This document shows positions 49,117-59,280 of a stretch of 64,000 nt of DNA, piece after piece. The stretch spans positions 124,001 through 188,000 of the forward strand of contig NW_026570233.1 of the NCBI RefSeq assembly GCF_019649055.1. The letters run 5' to 3'. Every line of letters begins with the position of its first letter. Position 1 is the first letter of the stretch. Below the pieces are notes generated by a model, which was given only the letters and a program-made list of their open reading frames with translations, had not been told where the DNA came from and ran no database searches. A program made the translations under genes and the position numbers. Origin of the DNA: Paramacrobiotus metropolitanus (taxonomy: Eukaryota > Tardigrada > Eutardigrada > Parachela > Macrobiotidae).

Positions 49117-49725
49117 TTAGAAATATTCAATCGGACTGCTAGATGTTTGTCCGGTTCTAACACCTGCTAGAGAGTGATGTTGCTGCAGATCTTTGTAAAT
49201 TCGCGCGTGAAGGTATTGGGTCTGTCCGGTTCGTATCTGTAAAGAATTTAGTCTTAACAGAAAACCAAAAAAATGTTTATTACTAATAAACGTTTACTAA
49301 GGTTTAACCTTTTGAAAATTCTCAGAGATCAAAGAATAGTTTATACTGTACACTGTAGTTAACGTTAAAAATTGCCACAAGATGGAATACCTTGACAAAG
49401 TAGTTGAGACCGGCAACCACCTGAACGGTGTAAGACACTGGTACCAGTTGAGCATTGGCAGATAATCCAGCGCGGGAAGCGATCTGACCTTGAACCTATG
49501 GAGATAAGCCACTGTAATCGCAATTCGGAAATTATGGATGCTTCAGCGGTCGGTTGTTATTGTGCTTACCGCTTGTACCACTCTTTTAACATCGTCATCC
49601 GCCGGCCTAGGCTGGCCCATTCCTCCCACCATTCCTCCGCCCATGCCACCGATCTGGCATTCTACTACAGCCCATGCGCATAATGCCACTCCAATAAACA
49701 GCCTAAAATAAAATATAGCCGGCAT
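49117..49725 (-). CDS. Cystatin of stefin type with a signal peptide, three exons
   Basis: Cysteine-protease inhibitor of 126 residues. Minus-strand exons 49725..49570, 49495..49391, 49236..49117, phase 0. Residues 1-23 form a signal peptide (IGVALCAWAVVEC). A Gly/Met-rich linker (GGMGGGMVGGMG) leads to the conserved N-terminal glycine region GQPRPAD. QVVAG is the inhibitory QxVxG loop. NYFVK then joins to IRTGQTQYLHARIYKDL, and the protein ends PIEYF, all typical of family I25. After the signal there are no cysteines, so it lacks the two disulfides of secreted type-2 cystatins. Likely secreted; possible roles in digestion, defence or cuticle turnover are inference. Confidence 0.88.
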
Positions 49726-51242
49726 ATTTAACAGAAATTAGCGTCAAGGAACATCCTACCGCTACTTCTAACTTGGTTACCAATTGGTTGACGCCATTCT
49801 GAAATAAAAAATGTGTCGGAGCCTGGCGGTGCTAGTGTGTGATAAGGGATAATACTGTACTGCAAATAAAATCCAAGAAACCACACCGCTACAATTCGCA
49901 CGTATGCTTGCAAGTGTTTTATACGTTAAACACAAGTCGCTTGGCGGATCACGTGCATTGCGTTGTGTGCTTAAATCTCGAGGAGCATCTTAACGCAATA
50001 AAAAAACGCCACACAGGAAAAAATACTGGAACAGACAGCTTTGCCAGCAAATTTTAATATACATCGAGCGAGATAAATGCGAAGTGTCGTAAAATCTGGA
50101 GTGTACATGATGCTAGATATTTTGCTGCAATAGCAACGGTGACCAGCATTATCTGTATTTCTGATACTGTGTTTCTGTGAAATTCTGTATAGATCCGTTT
50201 GTTTTTGATTTTAATTATTATGCCGTGCTATATATGTGGTAAAGTTGTGGTCGGACGACAATAACAAAGCCCACATAATTCTTGAATGCGCATACTGCAT
50301 ACATATCCATCATTTTTTCAATAATATTGAAGCAATCGAATTTCAAAGAAATTTTAGTTTCACCACTTGTGTTTAAGGTTTGCGCTAGTTATGACAAAAT
50401 TGCTGAAGTTAGGCAAAATAAATGTTATGTACATGAATGCGTTATTACAACTCACAGGCGAATACTTTTTCCACCAGTCTAAAGAATTTGTAAATCTGTT
50501 ACCGTAAACCTCACACATTTTGCCATTTTGCGGTGATCGCGCTATATCCTATTTCCTACCAACATTTCCAACGTGCATTAATAACATTTTACTAGCATTT
50601 TCCTGTAATTTATTTGCGTTAAATAAATTAGACTCTGCGTTAAAACCACTCTGACGCTAACATTGGTTTCTTTTCAGAAGAACGGATAATTAATGTTTAT
50701 TTTTACTTGCCTAGCCGATGCTGACCTTTGACTCCAGTTACTCATATGAGTGCGCAGTTGTATCTCTAGTTGTCGCTGGTATGCGGTTGTGTTCACTGAA
50801 TATCAGCAAAATAAAACAAAACAGGTAGAAATGGCGAAAATTAAATAATTTATATATAACACAGAATAGCCATGAATATAGAAACAAAATCAAAAGTCTT
50901 GAAGAAAATATCAAAAGTCTCGAAAAACCTTTTACAGTTTTGCACCGATTTTGTTGTGTACGGGTATATCATAAAAATGCCGTAAGATCGCTGAGAAAAC
51001 GTACAAAGCGCAATTTCCCATGAGCTCTAGATTACTATTAAAAATTAATGTCATTGCTATAACGGTATTTATAGCATTTCCGTTGCGATCCATCTAGGCA
51101 TTTAATAAAAAGGTTTTCATTTTAAGACAATGAATGATATATTCCGTGTTAATTTCATTTTTTCATGCCATTTGTTTTTATTTGGCATGGATGTGATTTG
51201 ATCGTTAAAGTATGCTGGAAATTAACTGAGTGTAAACACATG
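49726..51242. other. AT-rich intergenic region, no gene recognised
   Basis: 1.5 kb between the cystatin and the retrotransposon. No exon supported. Confidence 0.5.
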
Positions 51243-51387
51243 TTAACGCTTTCGGACTCGTTTAATTAAGTTGCCGCTTTGTGGATGTCGGGGCAAGTGC
51301 TCGAAAGCCGGCGATGTCCAAACGGTCGCAACTGAACGGCGCCGCTGGTCACCGACTTCCGTTGAGACAAGCCGCGCCGAACACCCC
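51243..51387. repeat. Split direct repeat A1
   Basis: 145 bp, matching A2 at 51663-51807 with no difference that I could see. It begins TTAACGCTTTCGGACTCG at the outer boundary of the element. Confidence 0.92.
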
Positions 51388-51495
51388 TTTATTGAATTTC
51401 TGAACACAACAGAACGTTGTAGGCATGAAAAAGAACATCGTAGAAACCATAACAAGACATGAATGATACTGGATAGTTCCGGGTGGGCGGGCGGG

Positions 51496-51665
51496 TTTTG
51501 GCGAAAAAATTGGCGAACTAATTACTAAATGTTCAATCAAAGAACTATGCTTTCTTCTACTAAATTGTTAGCGTCATCACTGGATGAAGCTGCTACGTTG
51601 CCAGGGACAAACGAAACTCGCCCGGCGTTAACGGTATTTAACGCCTACAGCGTTAAATAGCATTA
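51496..51665. repeat. Split direct repeat B1
   Basis: 170 bp, matching B2 at 55621-55790 (constant offset 4,125 bp). It ends AATAGCATTA and shares its last TTA with the start of A2. Confidence 0.92.
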
Positions 51666-51669
51666 ACGC
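51650..51669. promoter_or_regulatory. Candidate recombinase crossover site at the B1/A2 junction
   Basis: Inverted 6-mers GCGTTA and TAACGC flank an 8-bp spacer AATAGCAT exactly across the B1/A2 boundary. A second inverted repeat with 8-bp arms (GGCGTTAA and TTAACGCC) lies at 51624-51645. Paired core half-sites with a 6-8 bp spacer are typical of tyrosine recombinase targets. Confidence 0.55.
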
Positions 51670-51807
51670 TTTCGGACTCGTTTAATTAAGTTGCCGCTTT
51701 GTGGATGTCGGGGCAAGTGCTCGAAAGCCGGCGATGTCCAAACGGTCGCAACTGAACGGCGCCGCTGGTCACCGACTTCCGTTGAGACAAGCCGCGCCGA
51801 ACACCCC
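51663..51807. repeat. Split direct repeat A2
   Basis: Internal copy of A1, followed on the plus strand by the 3' part of the recombinase gene region. Confidence 0.92.
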
Positions 51808-51876
51808 CAAAGCGACGCCGCGCGGCCCAACCGGAACGAGAAAACGCAACCGAACGGGAAAGAGAGTATTAATATT

Positions 51877-52848
51877 TCATGACAATAAACGGTTGTACAA
51901 GTGACAATATGGAGCGGAAGACTTATGAATGTATCTGTTAACGACATTACTGGTCCACCGTCCCATCTTTTGAACGTCCACATATGTTAAACCGACGTTA
52001 GCCGCGGTTGAAGCTGCACCAATCCGAAACGAATGGGTTGACATTGTGGGACCGAAGCAACTATGTAGCAAATCGGATATATATTGACGAGTTAAATATT
52101 TTCCGTCTGAAAAACAAAAGAATGGAGATGAAGAATCAAAACGGGTATCCCGAAGCGCTCGATAGCGAGAAACAGCAGTAACGGGGCACGTGATATCAGA
52201 TAGAGGAGGAATAGATATAACAACGGGAGCATGCTGAGATGTTTTGCTTTTCCGCAGTGTGATCTGAAGACAGGAAAAATCACACGAAATATCTGAACCA
52301 CGAAGACTGTGGGTAGCTGATCGGGATTGAGTAGGAGCACAATATTCAGACACACGCATAAATCCATAAAAAGCCATCATCGTGGCAGCTTGCAACATGA
52401 TGCGATCAAACATGCAGTACGGAAGTGATTGAATATAGTGAAACAAAGAACGCAGATTTGCTACTGTTAGTCCGGCACGCCTGATGGGAGGTGACCCACG
52501 GATTCTGGACCATCCAGAAAAAAGCAGCGCCAGGCGGCGTTTGTCCGGAATAGGATCCGGATAGCCATTAAGAGTGCTATATGTTGTAATGGCCGAAACG
52601 TACACTCGCGCTGTGGCTACAGTTAATTTATCCAAGAAAAGTTGTGCAGCAAAATTTAAGATGGTTTCAGAATCCGTGGGCACGAAAGGAAAACCGTTAC
52701 GGTTACAGAATGATTGGAAAGTTCGGAGAGCGACCCGATACACTTTTTGGCTGGCAGATGACAAATGCGCTTGCAATAAAGTTCGGATAACTGGGCGAAA
52801 TGGCGCATTATGAGCATTTAGTACGCGAGCGTTTTCTGCAAAAAACAC
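51877..52848 (-). CDS. Tyrosine recombinase of the Ngaro/PAT-type element
   Basis: Open for 323 codons. It integrates the circular DNA form by site-specific recombination. The catalytic set is visible: Arg in FMRVSEY near residue 164, Lys in LRKSKT near 200, HSFRIG near 270 (His-x-x-Arg), Trp in MGRWTSN, and the nucleophile Tyr in VNRYIH near 310. The N-terminal 90 residues form the SAM-like core-binding region. There is no in-frame ATG at the beginning; the frame opens with GTG and, 14 bases in, passes a strong acceptor (TTTTTTGCAG). A spliced junction to the preceding gene is therefore likely, from 52927 to 52835. Confidence 0.9.
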   Translation of the reverse strand: MFFAENARVLNAHNAPFRPVIRTLLQAHLSSASQKVYRVALRTFQSFCNRNGFPFVPTDSETILNFAAQLFLDKLTVATARVYVSAITTYSTLNGYPDPIPDKRRLALLFSGWSRIRGSPPIRRAGLTVANLRSLFHYIQSLPYCMFDRIMLQAATMMAFYGFMRVSEYCAPTQSRSATHSLRGSDISCDFSCLQITLRKSKTSQHAPVVISIPPLSDITCPVTAVSRYRALRDTRFDSSSPFFCFSDGKYLTRQYISDLLHSCFGPTMSTHSFRIGAASTAANVGLTYVDVQKMGRWTSNVVNRYIHKSSAPYCHLYNRLLS

Positions 52849-52888
52849 AAAATGTTAATAACAGTGGACAACAGAACATCATTAAGAG

Positions 52889-54835
52889 TCAATAAGAGAC
52901 AAAGGGATACTTTGACCGACGATTACGACATTTGGGTGGAGTAGCAAGAATGTCGAAGAATTCGGCGACATCAAACGGAGGGTCATCTCGAAGCCGATTT
53001 GCCGTCGGTAAGAGTTCAAAAAACCGCTCAATATTGTCACGGGACAACGCGTCTGCTGTGGCATTACTCTTCCCAGGTATGTATAAGATGCGTAGATGAA
53101 AATTATACCGTGCAGCCTCGAAATGTAATGCTCTGATTAGTGCCATGACCCCGGGATGCTTAGAAGAGAACTTGCTCCAAACTGCTGCTACGGCCTGATT
53201 GTCACAGAAGAATGTAATTCGCTTGCGGTGCCAGTGTGTAGCCCATAGTCTGCATGCGCAAAGAATTAGCAGCATCTCTAACCAAGTGATATGCGGATGC
53301 AGATTCATAAGTTCAGGTGGCCAAATTAAATGAAACCATCGGTTACCAAAACATCCGCCGCAGCCGACGTGAGACGCATCCGTATACAAACTCAGACTGT
53401 CTGCGTCTGTCCAGTCTGGCTCAACAAAAGAAGCAGTGCCGTTCCATAGAGGCAAAAACTTAATCCACCACTCTAAATCGGCGCGAAATTCGGAGTTCAG
53501 ATTAACTGACTGATGTAGCAAGCGGACTGAATTGGCACAATCGATCATTCGTCTTAAGAAGATCCGACCCGCCGGAATATATTTCGTAGCAAAACTAAGC
53601 TTGCCAATAAGACTCAGAAGGTCACGCTTTGAAGCAAACTGCCTAGTTGAGAACACTGTGAACTCATCGATTAAATCTTGAAGTTTTCCTGGCGGAAGCG
53701 AAATAGTTTGATCGACTGAGTCCAGGACGACGCCGAGAAAAGTTAATTTCGCTGAGGGCCCTTCAGTCTTATCGGGCGCTAGCGGGATGCCCAGATCCAA
53801 ACACAACAACGCCATAAGCTCAATGGCTAACTGACAAAGGATGGAACCGCATGGACCCGCGAAAAAGAAATCATCCATATAGTGCAGGACATTCCGAAAA
53901 TGACATACATTTTGAATAATCCATTCCAAAAAACAGGCCATTCTGTCAAAAATTGCGGGCGAAGAGCGGCAGCCGAAGGGTAATACGACATCAAAGTAAT
54001 ATCGGTCGTCAAAACAATACCCGAGAAGGTGCCAGTCTTGGTGTCTGACAGGTATGAGGCGAAAGGCATGTTTCAGGTCCATTTTGGCCATGATGGCACC
54101 GGCACCTAACTTGATGATAATACGAATTGCGTCATCGACAGAACAGAACCGCATAGTGTATGTTTTCTTGCAAATGTAATCGTTCACAGAGGTGCCGAAA
54201 GGCCGAGAAAGGTCCATAATCAAGCGTGCTCCTCCGGTCTTCTTCGGTCTTACTCCTAAAGATGAAGTGACGAAAAATTTAAAAGGAGGAGATGTGAAAG
54301 GTCCCAAAGTGTGCTTCAATTCAATCTCTTTGGCAATGTAACGACGCACTATTTCCGGGTACTGTCGAGCAGTGAGCGCGTTGGCAGTATGACGAGCTAA
54401 ACTTGGGCCAGTGTATCCAATGGAAAAACCATACAGCAAACCTGTTATAAACTGATATACAACGCCACGATTGGGGTACTCACGTAGATAGCCAAGGAAT
54501 TTATAGGGCTGTAGTGGAGTGAAAGGATTGGTTGGTAGACGCGGTCGAGGAAGAGTGGAAAGGTCGGGTGTGGGTTGCGTCGAAGCATTCATCACAGATG
54601 TGCAATCGACGACCGGGGCACGGGTTGGAGCATCGCCCCGCGTTGTAATCCCGGCAGACTGCAACGCGGGGTGGACGAAAGGGCTGATTCGAACGGTGTG
54701 CGGTACCGAGGTCACGTGGCTGGGTGATGGGAGCGGTAGGGGAACGCTGTGCGGGAGCGGATACATCAGACGGGTTACGACGCTGCGGGCATACATTAGC
54801 GTAATGCTCAGAGCTGCGGCACAAATAACAGCCAA
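52889..54835 (-). CDS. Reverse transcriptase-RNase H of the Ngaro/PAT-type element
   Basis: 648 codons. RT motifs in order: GVRPKKTGGARLIMDLSRPF near residue 205, KMDLKHAFR near 250, LPFGCRSSPAIFD near 285 and the catalytic YMDD near 318. RNase H motifs follow: YTDASHVGCGG near 490, FFCDNQAVAAVW near 545 and ATADALSRDN near 595. The first 100 residues overlap gag in a +1 frame and are Pro/Thr rich, so the true protein may start inside this stretch or be made by frameshifting. No methyltransferase-like domain follows RNase H, unlike DIRS1. Confidence 0.93.
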   Translation of the reverse strand: MAVICAAALSITLMYARSVVTRLMYPLPHSVPLPLPSPSHVTSVPHTVRISPFVHPALQSAGITTRGDAPTRAPVVDCTSVMNASTQPTPDLSTLPRPRLPTNPFTPLQPYKFLGYLREYPNRGVVYQFITGLLYGFSIGYTGPSLARHTANALTARQYPEIVRRYIAKEIELKHTLGPFTSPPFKFFVTSSLGVRPKKTGGARLIMDLSRPFGTSVNDYICKKTYTMRFCSVDDAIRIIIKLGAGAIMAKMDLKHAFRLIPVRHQDWHLLGYCFDDRYYFDVVLPFGCRSSPAIFDRMACFLEWIIQNVCHFRNVLHYMDDFFFAGPCGSILCQLAIELMALLCLDLGIPLAPDKTEGPSAKLTFLGVVLDSVDQTISLPPGKLQDLIDEFTVFSTRQFASKRDLLSLIGKLSFATKYIPAGRIFLRRMIDCANSVRLLHQSVNLNSEFRADLEWWIKFLPLWNGTASFVEPDWTDADSLSLYTDASHVGCGGCFGNRWFHLIWPPELMNLHPHITWLEMLLILCACRLWATHWHRKRITFFCDNQAVAAVWSKFSSKHPGVMALIRALHFEAARYNFHLRILYIPGKSNATADALSRDNIERFFELLPTANRLRDDPPFDVAEFFDILATPPKCRNRRSKYPFVSY

Positions 54836-55619
54836 AGGGCGGCTTCGCTGAAACCAGAGGCGGTGGCGAGCGGACGTCTTTTTGGAAAAGAGGACCCGTG
54901 TAGCTCAGTGGGATGGTACGCATGACCTCAGCAATGACAGACGAATCTTCAACGAACCAAGCATTATCAGAAATGTCACGGTTGCTCATCTTGTCGCGAA
55001 ACCGTCGATCATATTCAAGCCAGATTAACAGAGGACGAGATACTGATAAGCCACGAATAATGTCAATGTATGCGAACAGCGCAAGTGCCAGACTAGGATG
55101 ATAATAAACCCGGTAACGAGCAAATAACAAAAATGCGTCTAGCCAGGAGTTGAAAGTGTCAATCTTCCGGCGATTAGGCACAGTGGTGGTGGGAATTAAT
55201 TTACCGTCATTATCAGGCACATACATAGGCTGATCGGAAACTGATTCTACGCCTCTGTTAACCGGTAGTAGTTTATGCAAATTAATGAACCCATGACGAT
55301 CGGACAGTAATTTTAACGTAGGATTATCAAGTGTGGGTAAACATAGATTGGATGGCGGTTTAAATGACGTACTGGGCTCCGGAATGGAAAGGTCAATCAG
55401 CGCGGGAGTAGTGACTGAAGGTGAAGATCCAGGTGGGACGGGAAATTGGGGTTGTTGAACTGTTAAAGCAGCCAATTGCGTTTGCAATTGAGAAACTGTA
55501 TGCTGAAGAGCAACCAAATCGATGGAGTCTGGTGATTGTTGCTCTGTTGTCTTTTTAACAATCCCCCTCCGGCGTTTTCTGGGTGCGACAGGCGCGACGG
55601 ACCGGGGTTTAGGAGCCAT
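54501..55619 (-). CDS. Gag-like protein of the Ngaro/PAT-type element
   Basis: 372 codons, ATG at 55617-55619 directly adjoining repeat B2. The N terminus is basic (PRKRRRGIVKK), then a short helix with heptad repeats (VALQHTVSQLQTQLAALTV). A central domain has FNSWLDAFLLFARY and LIWLEYDRRFR, which is typical of DIRS-order gag. It ends with a CCHC zinc knuckle (CYLCRSSEHYANVC) and a second Cys/His cluster (CRDYNAGRCSNPC ... HICDEC). Its last 335 bases overlap the RT gene in another frame. Confidence 0.88.
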   Translation of the reverse strand: MAPKPRSVAPVAPRKRRRGIVKKTTEQQSPDSIDLVALQHTVSQLQTQLAALTVQQPQFPVPPGSSPSVTTPALIDLSIPEPSTSFKPPSNLCLPTLDNPTLKLLSDRHGFINLHKLLPVNRGVESVSDQPMYVPDNDGKLIPTTTVPNRRKIDTFNSWLDAFLLFARYRVYYHPSLALALFAYIDIIRGLSVSRPLLIWLEYDRRFRDKMSNRDISDNAWFVEDSSVIAEVMRTIPLSYTGPLFQKDVRSPPPLVSAKPPFGCYLCRSSEHYANVCPQRRNPSDVSAPAQRSPTAPITQPRDLGTAHRSNQPFRPPRVAVCRDYNAGRCSNPCPGRRLHICDECFDATHTRPFHSSSTASTNQSFHSTTAL

Positions 55620-55620
55620 T

Positions 55621-55790
55621 TTTTGGCGAAAAAATTGGCGAACTAATTACTAAATGTTCAATCAAAGAACTATGCTTTCTTCTACTAAATTGTTAGCGTC
55701 ATCACTGGATGAAGCTGCTACGTTGCCAGGGACAAACGAAACTCGCCCGGCGTTAACGGTATTTAACGCCTACAGCGTTAAATAGCATTA
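55621..55790. repeat. Split direct repeat B2
   Basis: Copy of B1 at the 5' end (minus-strand sense) of the element. It probably contains the promoter for gag. Confidence 0.92.
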
Positions 55791-56322
55791 TACACGTACC
55801 TCGAATTAAGAAGCTGCAGAGTTAGATTGTGCAGCTCTTTTTTTTAACGGAGTGCAGATATACTTGTAGTAGCTGCGAAAACCTTCAGCGGAGATCTCTT
55901 GCTCGGTATTATTCAAAGATCATTGCCAGTACGAGATTTTTCAATTACTTCTTGCCAAAAATATTTTTATTGTTTTCATTGCAAAAATGTTAAAACTGCT
56001 ATGATTACTTGCTTTATGACGTATGATGCTGTTTATTCATTCATTTTCTGATTAAATTTTTATCTGCTCTCTTGCTGTTCATCCACCTGTCTATTAATCT
56101 AGTTCACAGTTCCAAGCTTTGAAAATAATAAAACTGTTTATGATTACGGAAAATTACTTCTGGTTTAAGGTTTGGCCAAAGTATTGCTCTGTACAACGCA
56201 GAATGAACGTATCGCTCATACAGGGGCACTCTCTGTAAGAACAACTTTGCGCAATTTGTCTGTGTATTGAAGCAGTACTAATTTTAACTACAAACAATAA
56301 GAAAGCACTATTCGATATTATT
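55791..56322. other. Intergenic spacer
   Basis: AT-rich; nothing recognised. Confidence 0.5.
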
Positions 56323-57523
56323 TTAATGGGCACTGCATTTCATCACGATGCTTTTGCAGTACAGCAAGATTTCGGTAGCTGCTTCCTTCAGCTCCGGAAT
56401 GACCATAAGAAATATCAGCGGATCCACGATCATCTGCATGTTCTTAATCGTAATAGTCACCGTCAGGATTGTGGGGTTGAAGAACTGGAAATCAATTCGC
56501 AGCATTGTGGTGTAGATGCCACCCGGTGTCCAGAAGATGAGCAGGCTCAGCGTTAGCAGGGAGAGCACTAAAAATCCTTGACCACGAAATGCGCGTGGTT
56601 TGCTTTCGTACTGTTGCATACGGGTTGTGGCCTGCGTAGAAGTATCGAGATACTGCACGAGTACATTGTTTCCATTTAACACTCCTGCAAAAAACAACAC
56701 ATTTTGTGAACAATTATCAAGCTTTAGATCTTCTTTTAAAATTTTTTTGGAGTTCATGATATACAGAGTATTTACCGGCAACTTCATCCTGTGTTGATGG
56801 ATCAACTTTGGTTGTCTTGGACTTGATGGGTTCGGTCTGACCAATGGTTTTCTGCTTCTGTCGCTTATAGCAAATATACGGATAGACGGTAAGTGATGAG
56901 TAGAAAAGGAACAATCCCCAAATCTGCACCACCGCCTCCCAAGTCTTCAAGGCCGGTATATGTCCATCAAAAATACACTGACCTTTTGCCGCGGCCGATT
57001 GAAAATACACGCCGTCCATAATCAGTCCCGGGGCGGTGATAATATGCGCCAGGACAAAACTGCCCACACACACCTCCACGGCGATTTTAACGGTACTGTT
57101 GTGCCGGTACGCAATGGGCTTGATCATCGCCCACAGTCGAGTGCCAGCAATGAGAAAATGCGCTTGGAACAACATCATGCTGATGGTCCATGAGCCGTAC
57201 AGGAACACGTAGCACCATTTGCGGCCCAGCCAGAAGAAAGGGTACAGGGCGGTGATCAGGGCCAGGATGTTGTTGAAGATGATGTACAGGATGTTAGCGT
57301 ATAACAAGTTGATTTGATAGATGGTGAAGCCGGTTTTGGTGCGTTTTCGCAGCAGAAATAACGATAGGACGAAGGTATTCACGACAAATGCCGCTAGAAG
57401 AATGGATATATTGAGACAGGCTTTGGTACTCCATATTGCTGGTGGAGGACGCCAAAAAGTGTAGTTAGAGAACACGGCGGAATCGTTGACCATGGTTTTT
57501 GCTTTACGCCGCAACGGTGCCAA
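56323..57523 (-). CDS. Orphan rhodopsin-class GPCR, pair 2 copy 1
   Basis: Minus-strand exons 57523..56776 and 56684..56323, phase-1 intron of 91 bp, 369 residues. The N terminus has an NYT sequon. TM3 ends AGTRLWAMIKP, with Gly-Thr-Arg replacing DRY. A long TM4 segment has ITAPGLIMDG, TM6 has FWTPGGIY and TM7 has VDPLIFLMVIPELKEA. The gene is a paralogue of 61611-62958, sharing intron position and phase. The second ATG at 57493 (MVNDS) is an equally good start. The retained RLWA and DPL signatures link it to the pair at 7.1-11.3 kb. Confidence 0.8.
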
Positions 57524-59280
57524 ATATTTCTGGAAAAGGAAGCGAACTGTTTTAATAACTGGTTTATAAAGACGGTTCAGCAGTCGTATACAGAATGTAG
57601 GGCATAAAAGCGAATGAGAGACCTCGAAAGGTCAGCGCAGAATCAAACACAGCACATATTAACGTTTCTTGAAATATGTGATTTGACGAAAGAAACCCGA
57701 TGACAATTCCGGAAAAAATGGGCGGGGTGTACGTAGATGAAATATATTATTGACACAGGCTGACGTAAACAACAGTGAAAATTATAAAGACTTAAAGGTC
57801 ACAAGTACTAAAGCCGAAAATGTATCGACATGGTTTCCCGCACCAAATGAATAGAAGAAAATTACTGGAAATCGAAATATGGAAATACTGGCAACTACAA
57901 GCAAAAACTTATGATCAACAACGCAAAATAAAAAAACCATCGGGACATAAAGCAGTATTCCTCCAGTATATTGCGGGATGTGGTCGAGGAATATGCCTTC
58001 GGGTGGGGTACACATTTGCAGGTAAAACCATCCCGCTATAAATTTGGGTTTGAACATGTGATCCCCCGCAAACACAGGGAAGTTAATCAAACTTACCCTG
58101 CACGCTTTGCATCTGTACGCTGCTGAAAAGTCACTTGGTGTCAGCGGACACACAGTTCGACCGCTTTGCTTTGCTCGGGGATCACAAAGGCACAGTGTAC
58201 ATAATTATTTCCACCATGCATAAAACCATAAATATATATTTTGGGAGCAGCAAATTTCGTTGACCTTGGTTAAGGTTCTGCATTCGAGAGATTTCTCGCA
58301 ATCAACATACAAATTTAAGTAACAAGCCTTCAAATGCAATACCAGGCCATGTTTGTCCTTCAGTTATGCAGACACTTAACTAGTTTATGACCTGTGTTCG
58401 ATAAATGGAGCCTTCATACAGTAGGTAGAGTGTGACCCCACGCAGGCTTATTCCCGATTCGGATAAAGTGAAGTATGGGTAGTAATAATTAGTCCCAGAC
58501 AGTATAAACGGGCGTTCTTAAGGCACTATCGAGTCGGCAGGATACAAATTAAGGCAGGTAAAAATGCACACGTGAAACTAAGAATACACGATGAAGAAGG
58601 AATGCCGACTTCCAGAAAGCAGAGCATCTTCCCGCCTGGGGTCGTTATCCATGAATTAGATTCACGTAAAAGTTGTTCGAAATCTAGATTTCATTGACGG
58701 CCAACCCCTACGAGTAGTGGTACAAACCACATGCTGCTGCTGCTGGTTTCCTGCGGTGGATCATGAAATCGTTTACGAAGGCTCATTTTGATGAAAATCA
58801 ATGTGTAGCACAACCTGCAGTGGGATTAGTGACAATAAACTAAACTAGATGTGTCAAACTGAAAGCAGTTAAACGCTGACAATAGGCAGAAATCAATGGA
58901 AAATTGCATCCTGAGGAGCGAAACTGTGACAGTGAATGTCTCTTCGTCTTTACACTGCAACTTGTTGTATTTCTTAGGTGTTATTTCGTGCGTAATGTCT
59001 CAATTAACGGCGTGATTTAATTATGTTTTCAGGGACATAGTTGCGTGCACGGACGACAACGCTAACAAACATTCCACTGCTCTCTAGATGATATTGTCGT
59101 CATTTTGAAAAATCAACCAGGTGATATGGGGACTTGGCATAAAGCCGAAACCTTGGAGTAGAGCATGGTAGTGGTTTATTAGTCTACATGACAACCATCT
59201 GCGGTTGAAGTAACAATCGACAGCTGACCGGAGCCAGCTAAACCCGTTGCAATGAATGACCGTCTCAACTACTCGTAATA
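57524..59280. other. Intergenic, no gene recognised
   Basis: 1.75 kb. Overlapping frames on both strands at 57782-58153 show no family resemblance. Confidence 0.5.

Larger units (their letters stand above)
51243..55790 (-). mobile_element. Intact Ngaro/PAT-type tyrosine-recombinase retrotransposon
   Basis: About 4.55 kb. On the minus strand the order is repeat B2, gag, RT-RNase H, tyrosine recombinase, then A2, B1, a spacer and A1. The two A copies (51243-51387 and 51663-51807) and two B copies (51496-51665 and 55621-55790) are split direct repeats, the known signature of Ngaro/PAT members of the DIRS order. All three genes are open at full length. There is no target-site duplication; the trinucleotide TTA is shared by both outer ends and the internal B1/A2 junction, as expected for insertion by site-specific recombination of a circular DNA. 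The element looks young and potentially active. Confidence 0.9.
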
